DNA from: Betaproteobacteria bacterium
GTDB taxonomy: Bacteria; Pseudomonadota; Gammaproteobacteria; Burkholderiales; SG8-39
Assembly: GCA_005883675.1 (NCBI GenBank)
Contig: VBCM01000101.1
Span: 1 to 40,948 of the forward strand
Direction: 5' to 3'
DNA length: 40,948 nucleotides
Below the pieces are notes generated by a model. That model did no database searches, had not been told where the DNA came from, and saw nothing but the letters and a program-made list of their open reading frames with translations. The position numbers and the translations under genes are program-made. The first letter of the stretch is position 1. The number at the start of each line of letters is the position of its first letter. Shown one piece after another: positions 1 through 7,171 of this stretch.

Positions 1-1
1 G

Positions 2-439
2 GTCGATGTCGGCGAGAAGCCGGTGACACACCGCGTGGCGCTCGCCTCGGGGCGCATCACCATGCAGAGCGCCACCCTTAAGGTCATTGCCGCCGGCCGG
101 GCAAAGAAAGGCGACGTCCTGGGTGTCGCGCGCCTTGCCGCCATCCAGGCGGCCAAGCGCACCGCCGATCTGATACCGCTTGCCCATCCGCTCGCGCTGT
201 CGCGCGTGGCGGTCGATTTCGAGCTCGAGCGCCGTCCGCCCGCGGTGCGCATCGACGTGCGCGTGGAGTGCCGCGGCCCGACGGGCGTGGAAATGGAGGC
301 CCTCACCGGCGCCGCGGTCGGCCTGCTCACGGTCTACGACATGGTGAAGGCGGTCGATCGCGGCATGACGCTCGAGGCGGTGCGGCTGGAGGAAAAAAGC
401 GGAGGCCGCTCAGGGGTATTCCGCCGCTCCCGCAGCTAA
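2..439 (+). CDS. moaC: MoaC, cyclic pyranopterin monophosphate synthase (5' end outside window)
   Basis: Converts the 3',8-cyclo-GTP product of MoaA into cyclic pyranopterin monophosphate in molybdenum cofactor synthesis; cytoplasmic. The frame is open to the left edge and reads [13 protein letters not shown], the usual MoaC N-terminal region, so only some 10-15 residues are missing. The GTG at 23 is internal and not a real start. Visible family motifs are [18 protein letters not shown] and YDMVKA; the Asp and Lys of the last are the catalytic pair known from E. coli MoaC. The C-terminus is of normal length. The gene ends 14 bases before soxY, but is unrelated in function. Confidence 0.93.
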   Translation, partial: VDVGEKPVTHRVALASGRITMQSATLKVIAAGRAKKGDVLGVARLAAIQAAKRTADLIPLAHPLALSRVAVDFELERRPPAVRIDVRVECRGPTGVEMEALTGAAVGLLTVYDMVKAVDRGMTLEAVRLEEKSGGRSGVFRRSRS

Positions 440-442
440 AAT
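437..442 (+). promoter_or_regulatory. candidate -10 box (TAAAAT) just before soxY
   Basis: TAAAAT overlaps the moaC stop codon and lies 11 bases before the soxY ATG, which would give an almost leaderless sox transcript. No good -35 hexamer is visible. Similar TAMAAT boxes sit 6-9 bases before three other genes in the window. Confidence 0.35.
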
Positions 443-453
443 AGCGCGCCTCA

Positions 454-891
454 ATGAATCGCATACGCAGGGCGCTCCTCGCCGCTTTGGTCTTCGCCAT
501 CGCGAGGCCGCTCGCCGCGCTCGCCGCCTGGAACAAGGAGGCCTTCAGCGCCAAGACGCCGGGCGAGGCGCTAAAGAGCCTCGGCATCGGTGATGCCGCG
601 CCGGCCAAGGACCTGCACATCGAGGCGCCGGAGATCGCCGAGAACGGTGCCGTCGTGCCGATCGAGATCTCGAGCGCCATCCCCGGCACCACCGCGCTCA
701 TCGTGCTGCTCGAGAAGAACCCATTCCCGCTCACCGCGCGCTTCGACTTCAAGGAGGGCGCGCTGCCGTTCGTGAAGCTGAACGTCAAGATGGCGGAGAC
801 CGCCGACGTGCGCGTGCTCGCCGAGGCGGGCGGCAAGTATTACTTCGCCAAGCAGGAAATCAAGATCACGGTCGGCGGCTGCGGCGGCTAG
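454..891 (+). CDS. soxY: SoxY, thiosulfate-carrier subunit
   Basis: Periplasmic carrier subunit of the Sox thiosulfate-oxidising system: intermediates are held on the cysteine of its flexible C-terminal arm and passed between SoxXA, SoxB and other enzymes. The 145-residue product ends in GGCGG, the diagnostic carrier motif, with Cys143 as attachment site. A signal peptide covers about residues 1-24; the Arg pair near residues 5-6 followed by a Leu-rich stretch fits Tat export, the usual SoxY route. It starts at ATG 454, ten bases before soxZ at its other end, and heads the cluster soxY-Z-A-X-B. The SoxYZ heterodimer is the expected product of these two adjacent genes. Confidence 0.95.
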   Translation: MNRIRRALLAALVFAIARPLAALAAWNKEAFSAKTPGEALKSLGIGDAAPAKDLHIEAPEIAENGAVVPIEISSAIPGTTALIVLLEKNPFPLTARFDFKEGALPFVKLNVKMAETADVRVLAEAGGKYYFAKQEIKITVGGCGG

Positions 892-901
892 GAGACGCAG
901 A

Positions 902-1216
902 ATGGCGGCAGGACCGATGAAAATGCGCGCGAGCCTCGGGACCGGGTTCACCGACGTGCGCGTGCTGATGACGCATCCGATGGAGACCGGCCTGCGCAAG
1001 GACGCCGACGGCAAGGTGGTGCCGCAGCACTTCATCCAGAACCTGACGGTGAAGCTCAACGGCAAGACGGTGCTCGACGCGCAGATCAGCCAGGCGGTGT
1101 CGCGCAACCCGGTGTTCTCCTTCCGCTTGAAGGGCGGCGCCAAGGGCGACAAGATCGAAGTGAGCTGGCTCGACAACCACGGCGAGTCGGCCGCCATCGA
1201 GACGGTAGTAGCGTGA
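902..1216 (+). CDS. soxZ: SoxZ, sulfur-carrier partner subunit
   Basis: Small immunoglobulin-like partner of SoxY. It has no signal peptide and in the family is co-exported with folded SoxY. The 104-residue length is normal, and the text MKMRASLG...VRVLMTHPMETG...HFIQNLTVKLNGKTV is typical SoxZ. GGAG seven bases upstream serves as ribosome site for ATG 902. Its TGA overlaps the GTG start of soxA (GTGA at 1213-1216), so translation is probably coupled. Confidence 0.95.
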   Translation: MAAGPMKMRASLGTGFTDVRVLMTHPMETGLRKDADGKVVPQHFIQNLTVKLNGKTVLDAQISQAVSRNPVFSFRLKGGAKGDKIEVSWLDNHGESAAIETVVA

Positions 1217-1923
1217 AGGCCCTCGCTTTCGGCGCGGCGCTCGCGCTCTCCTGCGCCGCGTACGGCCAGGATGTGGCGAAGGAGATCCAGCGCTACCGGC
1301 AGATGGTCGCCGAAGGCAGCCCCGCGGAGCTCTTCGAGCTCGAGGGCGAGGAGCTGTGGAAGAAGCCGCAGGGACCGAAGAACGTCTCGCTCCAGCGCTG
1401 CGACCTCGGCGAGGGACCCGGCGTGCTGAAGGCCGCGTACGCGCATTTGCCGCGCTACTTCAAGGACGCCGATCGCGTCATGGATCTCGAGTCGCGCCTC
1501 CTCCATTGCATGAGCACGCTCCAGGGCCGCAGCCGCGAGGAAGCCACGGCGCGCGTCTTCGGCAGCGCCGACCGTCCCTCCGAGTTCGAGCTTCTGTCGA
1601 TCTACATTGCCGGCCAGTCGCGTGGCGTGAAAATCGAGCCCGGCCTGTCGCAGCCGAAGGAAAAGGCCTCCTATGAGCTCGGCCGCGCGCTCTACTTCCA
1701 TCGCGTCGGCGCCTGGGACTTCTCCTGCGCGAGCTGCCACGGCGACGAAGGCAAGCGTATCCGCATGCAGGAGCTGCCGGTGCTCTACAAGCCAGAGGCC
1801 GCGCGCCCGGTTATCGCGACCTGGCCGGCCTATCGCGTCTCGACCAGCCAGTTGGTCACGCTGCAATGGCGCATGAACGACTGCTATCGCCAGATGCGCA
1901 CGGGTCCGGGGAACAAGCGGTGA
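1213..1923 (+). CDS. soxA: SoxA, single-haem-type cytochrome c subunit, shortened C-terminus
   Basis: Catalytic subunit of SoxXA, which oxidatively joins thiosulfate to the SoxY cysteine in the periplasm. A signal peptide spans about residues 1-19. One haem site, CASCH, lies at residues 172-176. Where di-haem SoxA has its first haem there are only two lone cysteines (63 and 99), consistent with the disulfide of single-haem forms. The active-site cysteine persulfide position is Cys224 in NDCYRQMR. The protein stops only 12 residues after that cysteine (236 residues), whereas family members as I recall them continue some 30-35 residues further; the tail ending PGNKR resembles a normal SoxA end brought closer. 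Start GTG 1213 overlaps the soxZ stop, and its own stop overlaps the soxX GTG. Confidence 0.9.
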   Translation: MKALAFGAALALSCAAYGQDVAKEIQRYRQMVAEGSPAELFELEGEELWKKPQGPKNVSLQRCDLGEGPGVLKAAYAHLPRYFKDADRVMDLESRLLHCMSTLQGRSREEATARVFGSADRPSEFELLSIYIAGQSRGVKIEPGLSQPKEKASYELGRALYFHRVGAWDFSCASCHGDEGKRIRMQELPVLYKPEAARPVIATWPAYRVSTSQLVTLQWRMNDCYRQMRTGPGNKR

Positions 1924-2510
1924 GGCGCCTTGCGCTCCTCTCGGCGGTGCTCGCGTTCCCGGCCATGGCCGATCCGACGCCAGCAGACGTCCAGGGCATC
2001 ATGCAGCGCGATTTCCACCCGCGCGGCCAGGCGACGATGGACCGCGTGGTGCAGGATGGCCTGCAGCGCGTGTGCACCGAAACGCGCGACCGCCCGCCGG
2101 CCGACGTTGCCAAGGCGCTCGAAGCCGACCAGCTGAAGACCATCGTCTACCCGGAGGGCAGCCTGATGGGTGACTGGAAGCGCGGCGAGGCGATCGCGCA
2201 AAGCGGCCGCGGCCTCACCTGGAACGACAAGCCCGGTGATCCCGCCGGCGGCAGCTGCTACAACTGCCACGAGCTCTCGCCGAAGGAGCTCTCTCACGGC
2301 ACGATCGGCCCGAGCCTGCGCGGCTTCGGCAAAACCCGCGGCACGGGCCCCGAAGTGCAGCGCTACGTCTACGGCAAGATCTATAACGCCAAGGCGTATA
2401 ACGCGTGCTCGCAGATGCCGCGCCTCGGCGCCTCGGGCACCTTGACCGCGGCGCAGATCAAGGACCTCGTCGCGCTGCTTCTCGACCCCGCCTCGCCCGT
2501 CAACGAGTAA
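1920..2510 (+). CDS. soxX: SoxX, cytochrome c subunit
   Basis: Electron-accepting monohaem cytochrome c that forms SoxXA with the preceding gene product. Starting at GTG 1920, which overlaps the soxA TGA as GTGA, gives a clean signal peptide (MRRLALLSAVLAFPAMA) and a 196-residue protein. An in-frame ATG at 1866 would bury this signal behind 18 residues read inside soxA, so it is not used. The haem motif CYNCH is at residues 113-117, and the distal Met ligand is in CSQMPRLG (Met166), both typical of SoxX. The next gene, soxB, follows after a 115-base gap containing an inverted hairpin pair. Confidence 0.93.
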   Translation: MRRLALLSAVLAFPAMADPTPADVQGIMQRDFHPRGQATMDRVVQDGLQRVCTETRDRPPADVAKALEADQLKTIVYPEGSLMGDWKRGEAIAQSGRGLTWNDKPGDPAGGSCYNCHELSPKELSHGTIGPSLRGFGKTRGTGPEVQRYVYGKIYNAKAYNACSQMPRLGASGTLTAAQIKDLVALLLDPASPVNE

Positions 2511-2536
2511 GGAATCTTTGAAAAAGCGGCGAATCG

Positions 2537-2607
2537 TCGTTCCCGCGCAAGCGGGAACCCATGACTCTCGAGAAAGAAATTGGGCCCCCGCTTTCGCGGG
2601 GGAGACT
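2537..2607. repeat. REP-like pair of inverted GC hairpins between soxX and soxB
   Basis: Two hairpins lie in inverted orientation: arms TTCCCGC/GCGGGAA with loop GCAA (2540-2557) and CCCCCGC/GCGGGGG with loop TTTC (2585-2602). The first is followed by CCCA and the second preceded by TGGG, so the whole unit is an imperfect long palindrome. This is the layout of dispersed intergenic REP/BIME elements common in proteobacteria. It is transcribed within the sox operon and could trim or stabilise mRNA ends; that role is inference. Confidence 0.7.
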
Positions 2608-2625
2608 ATTTCAGAGCTTCCGTAG

Positions 2626-4302
2626 TTGCGCCGCCGCGGCTTTCTCCGATTGCTTGCGCTCGCCACCGCGGCGGGCGCGAGCCTGCGACCGCGGCAAAGC
2701 GAGGCGCAGGCGGCGGCCGAGCTTTACGACGCGCCGCCCTTCGGCAACGTCTCGCTCCTCCACATCACCGATGTGCACGCGCAATTGCTGCCTGTTCATT
2801 TCCGCGAGCCGAGCGTCAACCTCGGCGACGGGCATCCGCCGCACCTGGTGGGCGATGCATTTCTGCGGCACTACGGCATCGCGCCCGGGACAAGCGCGGC
2901 GCACGCGTTCACGTATCTCGACTTCCCGGCGGCCGCACAGCGCTACGGCAAGACCGGCGGCTACGCGCACCTCGCCACCCTGGTGAAGCGCCTGCGCGCC
3001 TCGCGGCCGCACGCGCTGCTGCTCGACGGCGGCGACAGCTGGCAGGGCTCGGCCACGGCGCTCTGGACGCAGGGCGCGGACATGATCGGCGCCCAAAAGC
3101 TGCTCGGCGTCGACTACATGACCGCGCACTGGGAATTCACCTATGGCGCGGAACGCATGCTCGCCGCCGTGAAGGAGCTCGCGCCGATCCAATTCCTCGC
3201 GCAGAACGTGCGCACCGTGGACTTCGAGGACCCGGTGTTCACGCCCTACGCGATTCGCGAGGTCAACACCATGCCGATCGCCATCATCGGCCAGGCGTTT
3301 CCCTATACGCCGATCGCGCATCCGCGCTATCGCTTTCCCGACTGGAGCTTCGGCATCCAGGAAACGCGGCTGCAGAAGCTGGTGGAAGACGTGCGCGCCA
3401 AGGGCGCCAAGGCCGTGGTGCTCCTCTCGCACAACGGCATGGACGTAGATCTCAAGCTCGCCGCGCGCGTGCGCGGCATCGACGCGATCCTTGGCGGGCA
3501 TACGCACGACGGCGTGCCGGCGCCGGTGGTGGTCGGAAAGACGCTCGTCACCAATGCCGGCTCGCACGGCAAATTCGTCACCATGCTCGAGCTCGACGTC
3601 GGCCCGGGTGGCGTGCGCGGCTACCGATACCGCCTGCTGCCGGTCTTCGCCAGCCTGCTGCCGGCCGACGACGCGATGGCGGCGTATATCGAACGCGCGC
3701 GCGAACCTTATGCATCCAAACTGAGCGAAGTGCTCGCGCAGACCGAGGGGTTGCTTTACCGCCGCGGAAACTTCAACGGCACGTTCGACGAGCTGATCCT
3801 GCGCGCGCTCCTTGCAGAGAAGAATGCGCAGATTGCCTTCTCCCCCGGCTTCCGCTGGGGGCCGACGCTGCTGCCCGGCGATGCCATCACCGCCGAGGAT
3901 GTGATGGCCCAGACGGCCATTACCTATCCCCAGGTGACGGTGAGCGAGTTCACCGGGGCGGAGATAAAAGCACTGCTCGAGGATATCGCCGACAATCTCT
4001 TCAATGCGGACCCGTATCTGCAGCAGGGGGGCGACATGGTGCGCGTGGGCGCCATGACCTACGCCATCCAGCCGGCAGCGAGGATCGGCGGCCGGGTCTC
4101 CGATATGCGCCTCGCGGGCAGGCCACTCGAGGCGGACAAGCGCTACAAGGTGGCCGGCTGGGCGCCGGTGCGCGAAGGGGTGAGCGGCGAGCCCGTCTGG
4201 GAGGTCGTTGGGCGCTACCTGCGCGCGCAAAAGCGCATTCCGCCGCTTCCCGTCAACCGGCCGCGGCTCGAAGGCGTTGGTCGTAATCCGGGCTTCGCAT
4301 GA
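2626..4302 (+). CDS. soxB: SoxB, sulfate thiol esterase
   Basis: Periplasmic di-manganese enzyme that hydrolyses the sulfonate group from SoxY-bound thiosulfate. The TTG at 2626 is chosen because it yields a textbook Tat signal, RRRGFLRLL followed by an Ala-rich segment. No convincing ribosome site precedes it. Metallophosphoesterase motifs appear in order: HITDVHAQL (Asp49, His51), LLDGGDSWQG, SHNGMD and GGHTHDG, followed by a 5'-nucleotidase-like C-terminal domain. The 558-residue length is normal. Its TGA overlaps the ATG of the next gene (ATGA at 4299). Together with soxYZAX it forms a Sox system without SoxCD in this window. Confidence 0.95.
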   Translation: MRRRGFLRLLALATAAGASLRPRQSEAQAAAELYDAPPFGNVSLLHITDVHAQLLPVHFREPSVNLGDGHPPHLVGDAFLRHYGIAPGTSAAHAFTYLDFPAAAQRYGKTGGYAHLATLVKRLRASRPHALLLDGGDSWQGSATALWTQGADMIGAQKLLGVDYMTAHWEFTYGAERMLAAVKELAPIQFLAQNVRTVDFEDPVFTPYAIREVNTMPIAIIGQAFPYTPIAHPRYRFPDWSFGIQETRLQKLVEDVRAKGAKAVVLLSHNGMDVDLKLAARVRGIDAILGGHTHDGVPAPVVVGKTLVTNAGSHGKFVTMLELDVGPGGVRGYRYRLLPVFASLLPADDAMAAYIERAREPYASKLSEVLAQTEGLLYRRGNFNGTFDELILRALLAEKNAQIAFSPGFRWGPTLLPGDAITAEDVMAQTAITYPQVTVSEFTGAEIKALLEDIADNLFNADPYLQQGGDMVRVGAMTYAIQPAARIGGRVSDMRLAGRPLEADKRYKVAGWAPVREGVSGEPVWEVVGRYLRAQKRIPPLPVNRPRLEGVGRNPGFA

Positions 4303-5495
4303 AAAAGATGCTCATCGCCGCCGTCGTGCTCTTGCTAGCCGCCGCAGGCGCATGGTCCTGGTACGCCCTGCGCAGTAACGGCGAAGCCGTGCGCTATCGG
4401 CTGGCCAAGATCGAGCGCGGCCCGATCGAAATAGCCGTCGCGGCTAGCGGTACGCTGAACGCGGTGAGCACTGTCCAGGTCGCCGCGCCGATCCCCGGGC
4501 AGGTGAAGGAGATCTATGCGGACTACAACACGCCGGTAAAGAAGGGCCAGGTCATCGCGCGCCTCGAGGCGACGCCCTACGAGCTGCGGGTGAACCAGGC
4601 CCGCGCCGACCTCGATGCCGCACAAGGCGCGGTGGCGGCATTGCGCTCCGGCCTCGAGGCCGAGCAGGCGGACCTCGGGCGCGCCGACGCCGCTGTCGCG
4701 GCTGCCGAGCGCGATGCGGAGCGCAAGCGCGCGCTGGCGGACAAAGGCTTCATCTCGGCGGCGGAGCTCGGCAAGGCCCGCGCCGCGACGGAAGCGGCCC
4801 GGGAGAGCCGCGACGCGCGGCAGGCGCAGATGAAGAGGAACGAGCGGCAGCTCGCGCAGGCCGGCGCGGTGTTGAAGCAGCGCGAAGCTGCGCTGCGGCA
4901 GACCCAGGCTGCGCTCGAGCGCACCTTTATCCGCGCGCCCGTGGACGGCACGGTGATCCTGCGCAATGTCGATGCCGGCCAGACGGTGACGACCGGGCCG
5001 CAGGCGGGCGCGCTCTTCACCATCGCGCAGGATCTGCGCGAGATGCGTCTGGAGGCGGCGCTCGACGCGGGCGACGCCACGCGCGTGCGCGCCGGCATGA
5101 GCGCCAGCTTCACCATCGACGCATTCCCGCGGCGCAGCTTTTCGGGCGAGGTGCGCGAGATCCGCGAGCCGCCGCAGAAGGGCGAGGGCTCGGCTGCCTA
5201 TGCGATCGTCATTTCGGCGCCCAATCCGGACCTCGCGCTCCTGCCCGGCATGAGCGCCAGGATGCGCATCGTGCTCGAGAGCCGGGTTGAGGCGCTCAAG
5301 GTGCCGAGCGCGGCCCTCTCCTGGCGGCGCGCACCCGAGCCGGGAGCGCACCTGTGGGTGCTCGAGGACGGCGCGCCGAAGCCGCTCCTCGTGCGCACGG
5401 GCATCAGCGACGGCACGAGCACGGAGCTCGTGCAAAGCTCGTTGCCCGCGGGCGCCGAAGTGATCGTTGGCACGATAACAAGGGCTGCGCGGTAG
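4299..5495 (+). CDS. HlyD/MacA-type periplasmic adaptor protein
   Basis: Membrane-fusion protein of a tripartite export system, linking an inner-membrane pump to an outer-membrane channel. The 398 residues comprise an N-terminal anchor (about residues 4-23), a biotinyl-lipoyl half motif (TVQVAAPIPGQVKEIYADYNTPVKKGQVIARLE), a long Ala/Arg/Glu-rich coiled coil (about 95-215), the second lipoyl half (RAPVDGTVILRNVDAGQTV) and a beta-barrel region. The lipoyl region resembles MacA. It overlaps soxB by four bases, so it is likely co-transcribed. The expected MacB-like ABC permease and TolC-like channel do not follow. Substrate unknown. Confidence 0.82.
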   Translation: MKKMLIAAVVLLLAAAGAWSWYALRSNGEAVRYRLAKIERGPIEIAVAASGTLNAVSTVQVAAPIPGQVKEIYADYNTPVKKGQVIARLEATPYELRVNQARADLDAAQGAVAALRSGLEAEQADLGRADAAVAAAERDAERKRALADKGFISAAELGKARAATEAARESRDARQAQMKRNERQLAQAGAVLKQREAALRQTQAALERTFIRAPVDGTVILRNVDAGQTVTTGPQAGALFTIAQDLREMRLEAALDAGDATRVRAGMSASFTIDAFPRRSFSGEVREIREPPQKGEGSAAYAIVISAPNPDLALLPGMSARMRIVLESRVEALKVPSAALSWRRAPEPGAHLWVLEDGAPKPLLVRTGISDGTSTELVQSSLPAGAEVIVGTITRAAR

Positions 5496-5568
5496 GTAGG
5501 CCCGGCGGCCTCGCGCGCGCTTGCGGTATTCTGCGAGTACGTTCTTAACAACAGGCCGAATCGCGAAC

Positions 5569-6003
5569 GTGACGCTCGCGGAATTCGTCTATACGATCCT
5601 GCTCAAGCCGCGTCTGCTGCACCGCGCGGCGAACGCCGCGATTCGGGCATCGCTTCCGGAACACGTTCGCGTGGGCGAGGCGATCGTATGGCTCAATCCC
5701 GATGATCCGGTGGTGTCGGGTGCACTGGCGCTCGGCGTATACGAGCGCGGCGAGATCGCGTTCTTCCGCTCCCGGTTTGGCGCCGACATGACGTTCGTCG
5801 ACGTCGGCGCGAACGTCGGCCTGTACAGCGCCGTCGCGCTGTCGCTGCGGATGTTGTGCGACCTCGGATTTCAGCTCTATGAGCTCACGGGTACGAGCGG
5901 TGTCCCGGCGCCGGTCGCGAGCCCGCGCGCGCTGGTCGAGCGCACGCAGGGCCGCCGCTACGCCAACCTGGTCGGCCTGAAAGGAACTCTCGCCACTGCC
6001 TGA
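5569..6003 (+). pseudogene. FkbM-family methyltransferase with interior missing
   Basis: The first part reads like the N-terminal half of an FkbM-type SAM-dependent methyltransferase, up to motif I, MTFVDVGANVGLYSAVA. The end (DLGFQLYELTG...ARALVERTQGRRYANLVGLKG type text) resembles the C-terminus of the same family. Only about 145 residues are present against a usual 230-300, and the SAM-fold core between them is absent; the join is near 5840, in frame. GTG 5569 is the better start; TTG 5521 is also in frame. Such enzymes usually O-methylate surface sugars, which fits the neighbours, but this copy cannot form the full fold. It could be a real deletion or an assembly collapse. Confidence 0.7.
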
Positions 6004-6037
6004 TTCGCTCGTTCGGCGCCGCCCGCTTCGGATCACG

Positions 6038-7171
6038 TTGGTCACCCACTATTTCCCAAGCCACCGCGGCGGCGTCGAAGCGGTGGCCTGGGAAATCGCC
6101 TCGCGGCTCGCGGCGAGCGGCGCAGCCGAGACCACCTGGTATGCGAGCGACACGGATCGAGCACCGCCCGCGGTGCCGGGTCTGCGCTGCGTCCCGGCGA
6201 GGGCCTGCAACTTTGCTGAGCGCTTGCTGGGCTTTCCATTTCCGCTATGGAGTCCGGCTGCGCTGGCGAAGCTCTCGCGCGCAGTCCGTGACGGCGACGT
6301 CCTCCATCTTCACGATTGCCTGTATCTGCCGAACGTCGTGGCCTGGTTGGCAGCCGCCATCGCCCGGCGCCCGGTCGTCATCACGCAGCACGTCGGCAAC
6401 ATCCCGTTCCGCAATCCGCTGTTGCGCACCACGCTCGCGCTCGCGAATCGGCTGTTGGGGAAGCTGCTGCTGGGCAGGGCAGCCCAAACCATTTTTGTCA
6501 GCGATGCTGTGCTGCGATACTTCCAGCGCTTCGTGCGCTTCCGTCGCGCGCCCGTGCGCGTAGCGAATGGCGTGGATTGCACCATGTTCCATCCGCTCGA
6601 TGACCGCGCGAGAAAACTGCTTCGCGCTCGAGTCGGCGCTGAAGCCCGAACGCCCCTCCTCCTGTTCGCGGGCCGCTTCGTGGAGAAAAAAGGTCTGCAT
6701 ATTCTGCATCGCCTCGCGCAGGACCTTCCGCACGTGCGCTGGATGTTCGCCGGCTGGGGTCCGCTGGACCCTTCGCATTGGGGCCTCGCGAACGTCGCGG
6801 TACACCGGGATCTCAGCCAGCCGCAACTCGCTCCCCTTTACCAGGCGGCCGACCTGCTGGTGCTGCCGAGCGTCGGTGAGGGATTCCCGCTCGTGGTGCA
6901 GGAAGCCATGGCCTGCGGCACGCCGGCCCTCGTGAGCGACGAGACCGCGGCGGGCTCCCCCGAGGCGGCGAGCCTCCTGCTGCACGAATCGCTCGCAGCG
7001 CACGATCCGGCCACGCACTGGCGCGCGCGCATCGAGGACTTGCTGAGCCGCCCCGATACGCTCGGCGCGCTCAGGCCCCGGGTCGCCGAATTCGCGCGCG
7101 CCACCTGGTCGTGGGAGCGCACCGTCCAGCGCTACGGCGAGATTCTGCGCCACGCGGCGCAGCCGGCATGA
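6038..7171 (+). CDS. GT4-family glycosyltransferase
   Basis: Cytoplasmic GT-B glycosyltransferase that adds a sugar from a nucleotide donor to a growing glycan. The N-terminus VTHYFPSHRGGVE is the usual GT4 acceptor-side opening, and the C-terminal domain carries GEGFPLVVQEAMACGTPALVS, the EX7E donor-site motif. TTG 6038 is the first standard start. The frame stays open upstream and encodes RRPLRIT, which also looks like family sequence, so the true start may be a non-standard codon near 5996. The stop overlaps the ATG of the next gene. Donor and acceptor cannot be told from sequence. Confidence 0.88.
   Translation: MVTHYFPSHRGGVEAVAWEIASRLAASGAAETTWYASDTDRAPPAVPGLRCVPARACNFAERLLGFPFPLWSPAALAKLSRAVRDGDVLHLHDCLYLPNVVAWLAAAIARRPVVITQHVGNIPFRNPLLRTTLALANRLLGKLLLGRAAQTIFVSDAVLRYFQRFVRFRRAPVRVANGVDCTMFHPLDDRARKLLRARVGAEARTPLLLFAGRFVEKKGLHILHRLAQDLPHVRWMFAGWGPLDPSHWGLANVAVHRDLSQPQLAPLYQAADLLVLPSVGEGFPLVVQEAMACGTPALVSDETAAGSPEAASLLLHESLAAHDPATHWRARIEDLLSRPDTLGALRPRVAEFARATWSWERTVQRYGEILRHAAQPA

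Noticed and set aside
1866-1919. ATG at 1866 as the start of soxX
   Set aside because: It adds 18 residues read out of frame within soxA and hides the signal peptide that begins exactly at GTG 1920.
2611-4230. 539-codon frame on the minus strand opposite soxB
   Set aside because: Shadow of soxB; no recognisable domain, and codon use mirrors the sense gene.
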